From Candidatus Sulfopaludibacter sp. SbA3 (GTDB lineage: Bacteria > Acidobacteriota > Terriglobia > 20CM-2-55-15), in assembly GCA_945865815.1 (NCBI GenBank), contig CAMBFR010000041.1, positions 1 to 33,136 of the forward strand: DNA of 33,136 nucleotides. Reading direction: 5' to 3'. Of the stretch, positions 8,046-15,762 are shown piece after piece (position 1 is the stretch's first letter; every line of letters starts with the position of its first letter). The position numbers were made by a program, and so were the translations under genes. A model generated the notes under the pieces. The model was not told the origin of the DNA. It did no database searches and worked only from the letters and a program-made list of their open reading frames with translations.

Positions 8046-8867
8046 ATGGACGTTGATCTGTTCGATGAAATCCAGCGCCTGCGCCAGGCAGGGCGCAAGG
8101 CCGCGGTAGCGACGATTGTCCAAATCCGAGGGTCGGTACCAAGCTTTCAGACGGCGAAGATGCTGGTACGTGAGGACGGGTCCACGGTCGGCTCGATCGG
8201 CGGAGGGTGTGTCGAGGCTGAAGTCTGGGCGGCGGCTCAGGACGTCATCCGTGAGGAAAAATCACGGATGATGAGTTTCGACCTGACCGACGACTCCATG
8301 GCGGAAAGCGGACTTATCTGCGGCGGAACGCTCGAGATTTTCGTCGAGCCTGTTCTTCCGAATCCGAAGATGGTGATCTTTGGCGCCGGCCACATTTCGA
8401 CGCACGTTTCCCGGATCGCCAGCGTCGCGGGCTTCAGGACCACGATTGTGGACAACCGTCCGGTCTACGCGAATGCAGAGCGTTTTCCCGAAGCCGAACA
8501 GATTTATTCGGAAAGCTTCGAGGCGGCGTTCGAGGCGATCGTTCCCACCGCCAATACCTACATCGTTATTGTTACCCGCGGCCACCTCGACGATCAGAAC
8601 GTGTTGCGATGGGCCGTGGGAACCGAAGCACGTTACATCGGCATGATCGGCAGCAAGCGGAAGGTGCGCACCATATTCCAGCAACTGGAAAGTGAAGGCG
8701 TGACGCGTGATCGCCTGGAGCGGGTTATGGCTCCGATCGGGTTGGATATCGGCGCCGTGCTTCCGGAGGAAATCGCAGTCGCAATCGTAGCGGAGGCGAT
8801 TCATATGCGCCGGGCCGGGTTCAAGCATCCTCTCAGCAAGAAGCTTTATCAAACCACCGCCCAGTGA
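8046..8867 (+). CDS. xdhC: XdhC/CoxI family molybdenum-enzyme maturation protein
   Basis: 273 residues with the two family domains. The N-terminal XdhC/CoxI domain (about 10-75) includes IVQIRGSVPS and GSTVGSIGGGCVEAEV. The C-terminal Rossmann domain (about 110-250) includes the nucleotide loop VIFGAGHIS and the conserved IGMIGSKRK. XdhC proteins bind molybdenum cofactor and deliver its sulfurated form to xanthine-dehydrogenase-family enzymes. It heads a plus-strand operon: its TGA overlaps the GTG of the next gene (GTGA). The divergent FAD-subunit-like gene supports a molybdoenzyme role, but the client enzyme is not in the window. Confidence 0.88.
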   Translation: MDVDLFDEIQRLRQAGRKAAVATIVQIRGSVPSFQTAKMLVREDGSTVGSIGGGCVEAEVWAAAQDVIREEKSRMMSFDLTDDSMAESGLICGGTLEIFVEPVLPNPKMVIFGAGHISTHVSRIASVAGFRTTIVDNRPVYANAERFPEAEQIYSESFEAAFEAIVPTANTYIVIVTRGHLDDQNVLRWAVGTEARYIGMIGSKRKVRTIFQQLESEGVTRDRLERVMAPIGLDIGAVLPEEIAVAIVAEAIHMRRAGFKHPLSKKLYQTTAQ

Positions 8868-9403
8868 AGATCTATACAAAAACGGGCGATCGTGGCGACA
8901 CCAGGTTGTTCGACGGCACCGAGGTCCGCAAGCACGACGACCGCGTTGAAGCGTATGGAGACGTCGACGAACTGAATTCATTGCTGGGCGCTGCCGCGTC
9001 TTTCCTGCACGATCCTTCGCTCGTTGCAACGCTGTCCGATATTCAGCGCGATCTGTTTTCGGTCGGCGCCCAGCTGGCCGATCCCCGGTTCAGGGAGCGG
9101 GGCCGCGCAAAGTCCGAGCTTTCACGCGAGAGGATTGCGGCGCTGGAAAATGCCATTGACGGTTTTGAGACCGAGTTGCCTCCGCTTCGTCAATTTATCC
9201 TGGCCGGCGGAGGACATGCCGGTGGGATGCTGCACGTGGCTCGAACGGTTTGCCGCCGCGCCGAGCGGCGCGTCGTAAGTCTGTCTGAGAAAGTTGAAGT
9301 TAGTCCGGACGTAATCGAATACTTGAATCGGCTTTCCGATTTTCTGTTCATGATGGCGCGAGCGGTTAATCATCGAGAAGGCAAACAGGAGATTCCATGG
9401 TGA
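8864..9403 (+). CDS. pduO: Cob(I)yrinic acid a,c-diamide adenosyltransferase, PduO type
   Basis: 179 residues. It transfers the adenosyl group of ATP to cob(I)alamin to make coenzyme B12. The N-terminal KIYTKTGDRGDTRLFDG contains the TGDxGxT ATP-binding motif. RAERRVVSL and the C-terminal YLNRLSDFLFMMAR helix are typical of the PduO/MMAB class rather than CobA. The GTG start overlaps the xdhC stop by four bases. The next gene begins 7 bases before its TGA, so all three genes are coupled. No B12-dependent enzyme is in the window. Confidence 0.92.
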   Translation: MKIYTKTGDRGDTRLFDGTEVRKHDDRVEAYGDVDELNSLLGAAASFLHDPSLVATLSDIQRDLFSVGAQLADPRFRERGRAKSELSRERIAALENAIDGFETELPPLRQFILAGGGHAGGMLHVARTVCRRAERRVVSLSEKVEVSPDVIEYLNRLSDFLFMMARAVNHREGKQEIPW

Positions 9404-9936
9404 TATTGTCGAGATTATCGAAGTTGCTCTGTGTTGCGGCAGTGGTATTGATCTTCAGCATTCCAACGTTCGCGCAGGATGAGTTTCCGGCGGTCGAGGT
9501 GGCAATGGGATATGGCAATTTGGGTTTTCCATCCGAATTCAACCCTGCCACAGGCGACTTCAAGAACACGCGCCATTCCGGATTTACGATGCACAGCGGA
9601 TTTAATTTTAAACGCTGGTTCGGTCTCGAAAACTTCACCGGAGTGTATAGCCTTGGAGATAACGTCACGATGATTTCGAACCTCATGGGGGGGAAAGTGG
9701 CGTTCCGGGCCGCCCGGGTTACTCCTTACGCGGTGGCCGGCGTTGGCATCGTCTATCTCACTGACGAAAGAACTTTTGGTTCCAGCAATATGGGTACGCG
9801 CCTCGCGGTGGGCGTGGACGTTCCGCTGAACGACTCGTTTGCCCTGAAGTTCGACGTCGGCCGAATGTCGTTCAAACTCGACGAGTGGCGGTCAGGTTCC
9901 GCGTTTTCAACGGGAATTGTATTCACGCTCCAGTGA
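9397..9936 (+). CDS. Outer-membrane beta-barrel protein (OmpA/OprF-like small barrel)
   Basis: 179 residues from the ATG inside the end of the pduO-type gene. The signal peptide spans about residues 1-26 and ends PTFAQ. The mature part alternates polar and hydrophobic residues in short strands: GFTMHSGFNFKRW, VTPYAVAGVGIVYL, TRLAVGVDVPLNDSFALKFD. It ends STGIVFTLQ, with an aromatic near-terminal residue as in eight-strand barrels. Length fits a small barrel. Ligand or role is not evident. The last 14 bases overlap the convergent hypothetical gene on the other strand. Confidence 0.75.
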   Translation: MVILSRLSKLLCVAAVVLIFSIPTFAQDEFPAVEVAMGYGNLGFPSEFNPATGDFKNTRHSGFTMHSGFNFKRWFGLENFTGVYSLGDNVTMISNLMGGKVAFRAARVTPYAVAGVGIVYLTDERTFGSSNMGTRLAVGVDVPLNDSFALKFDVGRMSFKLDEWRSGSAFSTGIVFTLQ

Positions 9937-10171
9937 TCGCAATGACGTAAACGGTGCGGGCATCGTCGCGTACATGGACGTATGCCCAGCCGTTCTCCAG
10001 TTCTACGTCGTAGAAATTCGTGCGGCGCGCATCCGGAAGCGCCTGGACGCCTTTCTTCAATACATGAGTTAGTTCTGTCATTCGATCGGTGAGCCTGATT
10101 TTCAGAGGCACAATGGCGTAATCCCGCAGGCGCAACCATACGGTTTCCATTTTAAGAGCAGCACGCGACAT
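9923..10171 (-). CDS. Hypothetical protein, 82 aa
   Basis: A soluble, mixed alpha/beta small protein of 82 residues from the ATG at 10169-10171. A TTG nine bases further upstream is an alternative with a similar Shine-Dalgarno-like AGGAAAGG. It begins MSRAALKMETVWLRLRDY and ends GWAYVHVRDDARTVYVIAIT, so the C-terminal strands look structured. No Cys and no known motif. Its 3' end overlaps the barrel gene by 14 bases tail-to-tail. I recognise no family. Confidence 0.5.
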   Translation of the reverse strand: MSRAALKMETVWLRLRDYAIVPLKIRLTDRMTELTHVLKKGVQALPDARRTNFYDVELENGWAYVHVRDDARTVYVIAITGA

Positions 10172-10266
10172 GTCGTTCAACCTGCCTTTCCTGACGAGTT
10201 CAGATCTTTATTACGGAGCGGCCTTTGGAAAAGTTCCGTTCGTATTCCACGGAGTGGAGGGGTGCA

Positions 10267-10713
10267 GTGTCCTCAATATTGATTCTCATTGGGCTTGTGA
10301 TCGGAGTGTTCCTGCCGCTCCAGGCAGGCGTCAACGTCCGGCTCGGACAATTTGCCGGACATCCGGCGATCGCCGCGCTGATTTCATTTTTGATCGGAAC
10401 AGTTGTGCTGGTCTTTGTCTCGCTGGGCATTCGACCGCCATGGCCGGACCTTTTTTCGAGACTCGGTGAAGCGCCGTGGTGGGCGTGGCTGGGAGGAGTG
10501 CTCGGGGCGAACTACGTGCTGATGGCGATCATATTGGCGCCGCGTCTTGGCGCGGCGACACTGATCGCGCTGACGGTAACAGGGCAGATGGTGTCGTCGA
10601 TCGTCATCGACCACTACGGCATTCTGGGTTACCCCGTCCATCCCATCAGCCTTGTGCGAATTGCAGGAGCGGCCCTGCTAGTCGTTGGCGTGCTCCTGAT
10701 TCAACGCGTGTAG
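10267..10713 (+). CDS. YdcZ/DUF606 family membrane transporter
   Basis: 148 residues from a GTG at 10267, chosen because a strong GGAGGGG at 10256-10262 precedes it and the protein then begins directly with a membrane helix. A TTG at 10225 would add a polar 14-residue tail. Family features: FLPLQAGVNVRLG near the N-terminus, about five hydrophobic helices, LGGVLGANYVLMAIILAPRLG in the middle, TGQMVSSIVIDHYG, and a final ALLVVGVLLIQRV helix. These are half-size members of the drug/metabolite transporter superfamily that work as oligomers. The substrate is unknown. It lies upstream of a long inverted repeat and the fluoride channel. Confidence 0.8.
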   Translation: MSSILILIGLVIGVFLPLQAGVNVRLGQFAGHPAIAALISFLIGTVVLVFVSLGIRPPWPDLFSRLGEAPWWAWLGGVLGANYVLMAIILAPRLGAATLIALTVTGQMVSSIVIDHYGILGYPVHPISLVRIAGAALLVVGVLLIQRV

Positions 10714-10735
10714 GCGGTCCAGCTTACCTGCTTCA

Positions 10736-10905
10736 AAATGTCGAATGTCAGATGTCCCATGTGCGAAGTGCAATGTACCTGTCAAAAGTTCGAATTACCA
10801 ACTGACTCGGCTGACGAAATATTTCATCGGGGAAGGGTTGGGTCATTGGGTTGGTGGGCCGTTTGACAAGTACATTGCACATCGCACGTGGGACATTCGA
10901 CATTT
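10736..10905. repeat. Long imperfect inverted repeat (possible MITE-like or structured RNA element)
   Basis: The left arm at 10736-10786 and right arm at 10862-10905 are reverse complements over about 44 pairs, with few mismatches. The left arm has one extra heptamer (AGATGTC) that copies its neighbouring ATGTC. Both arms carry TGTCGAATGTC, GTGCAATGTAC and TGTCAAA. The loop is about 75 bases and contains GAAATATTTC. Weaker similarity between the flanks may extend the element to about 10712-10925. It fills most of the 269-base gap between the DUF606 gene and crcB; nothing else is seen there. No terminal duplication or transposase is evident. Confidence 0.75.
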
Positions 10906-10982
10906 GGCAAGTTGGCGGCCTGCGAATTCATTCATGCCTCCTATGACCGCGGATTTCCTGCCTGTTGTAAACTCGTCCGACT

Positions 10983-11363
10983 ATGAGAGAGATCATCTTC
11001 ATTGGCGTGGCTGGCTTGGTGGGCACACTAGGCCGGTATTGGCTTTCGGGCGTGTTGGACCAGAAGTTTGGGCCGGTTTTTCCGGTGGGCACTCTTGTCG
11101 TCAACCTGCTCGGCTGCTTTCTCGCCGGCGTTATCTTTTACGCTGTAACCGAGCGATATGTCATCGATCCGATAATTCGCTCCGCACTGCTGATCGGATT
11201 CCTTGGCGGCTTCACGACTTTCTCGGCGTTCGGCATCCAAACCTTCACGCTGCTGCGCGACGGACAGGTGTTCTTTGCCATGCTTAACGTGGCCCTCTCG
11301 AATGTGGCTGGCCTGTTGCTCGTCTGGGCTGGCTATAGTCTGTCCCGCATGTTTACAATCTAG
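10983..11363 (+). CDS. crcB: Fluoride ion channel CrcB/Fluc
   Basis: 126 residues with four membrane helices, the standard length for a Fluc subunit, which assembles as a dual-topology dimer and lets fluoride leave the cell. Signature pieces: GTLGRYWLS (14-22), GTLVVNLLGCF with the conserved pore Asn41, and GFLGGFTTFSAFG carrying the paired pore phenylalanines. The ATG has no Shine-Dalgarno. I looked for a fluoride riboswitch upstream and did not find one. It ends with TAG, 8 bases before the next gene's ATG, so the two are probably cotranscribed. Confidence 0.93.
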   Translation: MREIIFIGVAGLVGTLGRYWLSGVLDQKFGPVFPVGTLVVNLLGCFLAGVIFYAVTERYVIDPIIRSALLIGFLGGFTTFSAFGIQTFTLLRDGQVFFAMLNVALSNVAGLLLVWAGYSLSRMFTI

Positions 11364-11371
11364 GCTCATAC

Positions 11372-12001
11372 ATGTACGAAGCCAGCAAAGCGCTCATACG
11401 TCGATTGCACGACGGCAGGTTTGCCACGCGATACTTTGTCGGTCATGGCATCGACATTGGCTCGGGCCCGGACGCGCTTGGCCAATACGTGGAGCAGTTT
11501 CCGCTGATGCTTAGCTGCCGGCCATGGGACCTCAAAGACGGAGATGCGAGACTGCTGGCATCGCTTTCTAACGGCTCGCTGGACTTTGTCCACTCCAGCC
11601 ATTGCCTGGAACACATGCGCGATCCACGCGAGGCACTCCACCACTGGCTGCGCGTTCTAAAGCCTGGCGGACACCTCATCGTCACCGTTCCGGACGAGGA
11701 TCTCTACGAACAGGGGGTATTTCCCTCCACGTTCAATGACGACCATAGATGGACCTTCACGGTGCATAAGGTCAGGAGTTGGTCAGCCAGATCGGTCAAC
11801 CTCATGGAGTTACTCGCGGAATTCTCCGACCGTGCACAGGTCCTCAAGATCGAGCAACTCGACGCAACCTACCGTTTTGGTCTTCCTCGTGTTGACCAAA
11901 CCCTCACTCCCGTGGCGGAGTGCGCGCTGGAGTTCATTTTGCGCAAACGCCCGGCCAGCGAACTCGCGTCCAGCGGCCGCTACCCTGCGCTGCCGAAATG
12001 A
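11372..12001 (+). CDS. Class I SAM-dependent methyltransferase
   Basis: 209 residues with the Methyltransf_11 layout. The SAM motif I is GIDIGSGPDALG (about 26-37). An acidic strand-4 segment reads LDFVHSSHCLEHMRDP (about 69-84), and LKPGGHLIVTVPDE follows. The SSHCLEHM form is common in methyltransferases acting on sugars, lipids or small metabolites. The substrate cannot be deduced. It starts 8 bases after crcB and lies 79 bases before tRNA-Val. Confidence 0.8.
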   Translation: MYEASKALIRRLHDGRFATRYFVGHGIDIGSGPDALGQYVEQFPLMLSCRPWDLKDGDARLLASLSNGSLDFVHSSHCLEHMRDPREALHHWLRVLKPGGHLIVTVPDEDLYEQGVFPSTFNDDHRWTFTVHKVRSWSARSVNLMELLAEFSDRAQVLKIEQLDATYRFGLPRVDQTLTPVAECALEFILRKRPASELASSGRYPALPK

Positions 12002-12057
12002 TGCTTCCTCGATGGGGCCAGTCACCGGTTTCAAGACCGATCGGAAGAACCGAACCG

Positions 12058-12066
12058 TGGTAAATT
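12058..12066 (+). promoter_or_regulatory. Extended -10 element for tRNA-Val
   Basis: TGGTAAATT (TGn plus TAAATT) ends 14 bases before the mature tRNA 5' end. Transcription would start near 12073, giving a short 5' trailer for RNase P. No good -35 is visible. Confidence 0.4.
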
Positions 12067-12080
12067 AACGGTCTGACCAC

Positions 12081-12153
12081 GGGCGGTTAGCTCAATTGGA
12101 AGAGCATTCGGTTTACACCCGAAAGGTCATAGGTTCGAGCCCTATACCGCCCA
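12081..12153 (+). tRNA. tRNA-Val (anticodon UAC)
   Basis: A 73-base cloverleaf. Acceptor arms GGGCGGT (12081-12087) and ACCGCCC (12146-12152) pair perfectly with discriminator A at 12153. The D-arm is GCTC..GAGC. The anticodon stem TTCGG/CCGAA encloses loop TTTACAC with anticodon TAC (12114-12116). The T-arm includes GGTTCGAGCC. CCA is not encoded. It reads GUA and, by wobble, other Val codons. Confidence 0.97.
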
Positions 12154-12180
12154 TCTTTCCTGCCATCGCCGCCGAGCGGC

Positions 12181-12750
12181 TCAGTCTTCGTATTTTTGGC
12201 GAAGGCGGGGTGTGAGTCGAAGCATCAGTTGCACGCGTTCCACTTCGTTCAACCAGTCGCCGAGAGTGGCATCGAGTTCTTCTTTTTCGGGCGGTACAAT
12301 GCCGGTCGAGCAACTCGGTCCGAGCTTTCGGCGTGCAATGGCGCGATAGCGGTTGATGGTGCGATCGCCGGCAGTGGCGCACCATTCGTTGTCTTCAGAC
12401 AAAAACAGGACGAGCGGTACACGGCTGCCGCCATTGATGCGCAGCTCCGGAGCCAATTCGCCGTCTTTTGGCCGGTCGATGAAGCGCAAGTCAATCTTTG
12501 CAGGATTGGCTTCAGCTATCCGGTAAATGAGCGGACATTGCTCAACGCAGTCGCCACACCAGATGCCGCTAAAGACCAGAATCTTCATTTCACGTACAAA
12601 GCTGCCGATAAGCTCCTTCTGTGTATCCGTCAGCCTGCCGGCGTCATGGACCTGACGCCATCGGCGTTGCTGCTCATCGGTGCCGGCCTGAACATAACGT
12701 TCGTACCCAAGACCTGATTCGAATTGATCCGAAGGGCGAGAAGCTTTCAT
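12181..12750 (-). CDS. Thioredoxin-family protein with WCGDC active site
   Basis: 189 residues. An N-terminal helical extension of about 55 residues precedes a thioredoxin fold with active site WCGDC (Trp64, Cys65, Cys68) and the cis-Pro loop SRVPLVLF. No signal peptide is visible, so it is probably cytoplasmic. WCGDC replaces the usual WCGPC and is typical of the Thioredoxin_9-like group, whose partners are poorly defined. A long helical C-terminus (WLNEVERVQLMLRLTPRL) follows. It is the last gene of a minus-strand run, 33 bases after the second DUF507 gene. Disulfide reductase or peroxide-related roles are possible but unproven. Confidence 0.8.
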   Translation of the reverse strand: MKASRPSDQFESGLGYERYVQAGTDEQQRRWRQVHDAGRLTDTQKELIGSFVREMKILVFSGIWCGDCVEQCPLIYRIAEANPAKIDLRFIDRPKDGELAPELRINGGSRVPLVLFLSEDNEWCATAGDRTINRYRAIARRKLGPSCSTGIVPPEKEELDATLGDWLNEVERVQLMLRLTPRLRQKYED

Positions 12751-12783
12751 CGTGGTAGCGCTAACCGGCCAGGAAGAAGGGCA

Positions 12784-13059
12784 CTACTGTTCGACGTTGC
12801 GCATTTCCTCTTCGTAGTACTTCCGATAGAGGATTTCCCATTCCGCGCTGCCTTCCGGAATCCCGCGCTTCTGAGACTCCACCTTATGCCGGGCTCCTTT
12901 ATCGACTTCTTCTTCCTTCTTGAGCCATTTAGTAAGGATGTCGACAACGGCGAGCCGAATGGTGTTCCGGTCCTCGATGAACTCGACCTCGTCAAGTGAG
13001 GCGAGCCTTTCGGTGAGGCCGTGGGAAAGCAGGTTGATTTTGTCTCGGCTTAAACGCAT
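12784..13059 (-). CDS. DUF507 family protein (second copy)
   Basis: 91 residues, mostly alpha-helical: MRLSRDKINLLSHGLTERL, then DRNTIRLAVVDILTKWLKKE, and a C-terminal KYYEEEMRNVEQ. It matches the DUF507 layout, an uncharacterised family of about 90 residues that often occurs as adjacent pairs in Acidobacteriota, Nitrospirota and related phyla. It begins 10 bases after the first copy. The two share the opening MxLxRxxxxLLSxxLTEEL-type helix but are clearly diverged. Function unknown. Confidence 0.8.
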   Translation of the reverse strand: MRLSRDKINLLSHGLTERLASLDEVEFIEDRNTIRLAVVDILTKWLKKEEEVDKGARHKVESQKRGIPEGSAEWEILYRKYYEEEMRNVEQ

Positions 13060-13069
13060 GGGTATGGAT

Positions 13070-13348
13070 CTACAGAACCAGTTTTCGCTCCCTGATCAGC
13101 TTGTTTTTGATGAGCTTGAACATCTCCTGATACGAGGCGCCGCTCTGGCGCATCTGGTCGGAGTATTGGTTCAGCATGGACCGCACTTCATCGTTCAGGC
13201 GGTCTTCCAAAGTGATTTCGGCATCCATGACTTCGTAGAGGTGCTCGGAAAGATCAAACCCATCCGGTATCTCGATCATGTCCTGCTTCATCAGCTCTTC
13301 AGTCAGTTTCGTGGACAGCAGGCGGACATACTCTCTTCTTAAACTCAT
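13070..13348 (-). CDS. DUF507 family protein (first copy)
   Basis: 92 residues from the ATG at 13346-13348. A longer frame exists upstream, but this start is preceded by GGCGGA (and GGAGG further up) and gives MSLRREYVRLLSTKLTEELM, which lines up with its neighbour. All helical and acidic, ending KLIKNKLIRERKLVL. It is the first of the minus-strand trio DUF507-DUF507-thioredoxin. tRNA-Asp lies 101 bases upstream on the same strand, with a hairpin between them. Function unknown. Confidence 0.8.
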   Translation of the reverse strand: MSLRREYVRLLSTKLTEELMKQDMIEIPDGFDLSEHLYEVMDAEITLEDRLNDEVRSMLNQYSDQMRQSGASYQEMFKLIKNKLIRERKLVL

Positions 13349-13409
13349 AGTTCCGCCGTAATCCTCCCACACCGCCGGAGGCTTTTCAATAGGCTCCCAG
13401 AAACACATA

Positions 13410-13431
13410 AGCCCGGACTTTCATCCGGGCT
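13410..13431 (-). terminator. Hairpin between tRNA-Asp and the DUF507 genes
   Basis: A perfect 8-bp stem AGCCCGGA/TCCGGGCT with a 6-base loop. On the minus strand it is followed by TATGTGTTTC, a poor U-tract. It could end the tRNA-Asp transcript or mark its 3' processing end. The first DUF507 gene may have its own promoter, or read-through may occur. Confidence 0.45.
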
Positions 13432-13449
13432 AGCGTGCTTCGATTTAAA

Positions 13450-13523
<74 letters not shown>

Positions 13524-13539
13524 GTGGTCGAACTACGAA

Positions 13540-13548
13540 ATCATAGCA
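13540..13548 (-). promoter_or_regulatory. Extended -10 element for tRNA-Asp
   Basis: TGCTATGAT on the minus strand, 16 bases before the mature tRNA 5' end. It overlaps the A-tract edge of the terminator at 13546-13590, so the tRNA promoter is embedded in the terminator of the gene upstream. No clear -35. Confidence 0.45.
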
Positions 13549-13590
13549 AAAAAATCAGGGCGGCTCGATAGCCGCCCTGATTTTTTTTGC
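13546..13590. terminator. Strong bidirectional intrinsic terminator
   Basis: A 12-bp GC-rich stem ATCAGGGCGGCT/AGCCGCCCTGAT (13554-13565 with 13570-13581) and a 4-base loop CGAT, flanked by seven A on the left and eight T on the right. It functions for the M48 protease gene on the minus strand, which ends 18 bases away, and could also work on the plus strand. Confidence 0.9.
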
Positions 13591-13608
13591 TGAATGTGAA
13601 AAAGTTTC

Positions 13609-14703
<1,095 letters not shown>

Positions 14704-14733
14704 CTGTGTTCTCCGGGGAGTTACGTAGGGTCC

Positions 14734-14762
14734 ATCGTAGGATTGGCTCATAAGCGTGTCAA
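14734..14762 (-). promoter_or_regulatory. Sigma70-type promoter of the M48 protease gene
   Basis: On the minus strand, consensus TTGACA (14757-14762), a 17-base spacer and TACGAT (14734-14739). The predicted leader is about 24 nt and contains the GGAG Shine-Dalgarno. Confidence 0.7.
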
Positions 14763-14800
14763 GTCATTTGACGGTGGTAATACGTTTTGGAAGCAATCAT

Positions 14801-15517
14801 TTACACCGACACGACCGGTATATTCACGATATCGTCGACGGCCATCACCTCTTTCACGATAAAAGGCTCGGCGTATGCCACTCCCATGAGGTGCCCGTAG
14901 TACTTGCACTGTGTGGTAATCCGGTCGATGAGCTGGCCCCAGGCCGGGTAAAGTTCCGTGACATCACGAAGATCGCCGGCAAACTGCGAACTAAAACAGT
15001 TTACGGCGTCGATCTTGCGGGAGAACTGGGCGCTGATGTCGACCAGAAACGACGGCTTCACCTCCCAGTACATGGAGGCATACAGAATCTTCTTCGGCCG
15101 GTGGGGCTCTCCGGCAACGGGCAGTTGTTTGAGGCCTGCCGCGTAACAGGCTTCGTAGCCGAGAGTTGCGGCTATGTAGTGGTCCGGATGCCGCGCCTCC
15201 CAGTAGGGCAGTATCACGGTTGTGGGGCGGGCCAGCCGGATCTGCTCGGCTACCGCCAGCCGGTTCTCGATGGAAGTTGTCAGCCGGGAGTCGCCCAGGT
15301 TCATTCGCTCCCGCGCTTTAGCGCCAATAACCGCTCGGGCGGCCTCCGCCTCGCGGGCTCGAATCTCGGGAGTTCCACGGGTTCCCATCTCGCCTTGCGT
15401 CAGATCCAGAATCCCGACCGAATAGCCTTGATCGATCATCCGAATGAGCGTTCCCGCGCAGGTCAGTTCAATGTCGTCGGGGTGGGCAGCGATCGTGAGG
15501 ATATCTACTCTTTCCAA
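14801..15517 (-). CDS. bshB1: Bacillithiol biosynthesis deacetylase BshB1-like (PIG-L/LmbE family)
   Basis: 238 residues. The zinc site motif AHPDD is at 11-15 and the second ligand motif HPDH at 110-113. The conserved blocks DLTQGEMGTRG, ILPYWEARHPDH, KKILYASMYWEVKPSFLVD and the QFSRKIDAVNCFSSQF segment match BshB1, which removes acetyl from N-acetylglucosaminyl-malate on the way to bacillithiol. The start is a TTG at 15517, 13 bases inside the end of the glutaredoxin-like gene, so the pair is coupled. bshA and bshC are not in the window, so another GlcNAc deacetylase role remains possible. Confidence 0.85.
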   Translation of the reverse strand: MERVDILTIAAHPDDIELTCAGTLIRMIDQGYSVGILDLTQGEMGTRGTPEIRAREAEAARAVIGAKARERMNLGDSRLTTSIENRLAVAEQIRLARPTTVILPYWEARHPDHYIAATLGYEACYAAGLKQLPVAGEPHRPKKILYASMYWEVKPSFLVDISAQFSRKIDAVNCFSSQFAGDLRDVTELYPAWGQLIDRITTQCKYYGHLMGVAYAEPFIVKEVMAVDDIVNIPVVSV

Positions 15518-15762
15518 AGTCTCTTTACCTTCTTTTCAAGTTCGGCTTCGTCGACACGATACTTGAAAGCCTTGCTTCCGTTAATAAAAACGACCGGGAT
15601 TTGAGTGCCGTACGCCTCTTCGAGCTCAGGATCTTCTTCGATGTTGATCACGCGAAGCGCAAACCCGTAGCGCCGGCGCACACGTTCGATCACTTCCTTG
15701 GCGTCGTCGCAGAGATGGCACGCCGGCCGCGAGTAAATTTCAATGTGAACGGGATCCGGCAT
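15505..15762 (-). CDS. Glutaredoxin-like thiol protein
   Basis: 85 residues, a compact thioredoxin fold: HIEIYSRPACHLCDDAKEV with active-site CHLC (Cys15, Cys18), INIEEDPELEEAYGTQIPVV with the cis-Pro TQIPVV loop, and a C-terminal helix. It resembles the DUF836/glutaredoxin-2-like group. It sits between ribF (23-base overlap) and bshB1 (13-base overlap), so it might be a bacilliredoxin-type partner of bacillithiol. That link is an inference from position; true bacilliredoxins usually have a CGC motif, which is absent. Confidence 0.85.
   Translation of the reverse strand: MPDPVHIEIYSRPACHLCDDAKEVIERVRRRYGFALRVINIEEDPELEEAYGTQIPVVFINGSKAFKYRVDEAELEKKVKRLWKE

Noticed and set aside
10906-10982. 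Fluoride riboswitch upstream of crcB
   Set aside because: A short GCCTCCTATGACC stretch slightly recalls the motif, but the pseudoknot and paired elements are absent.
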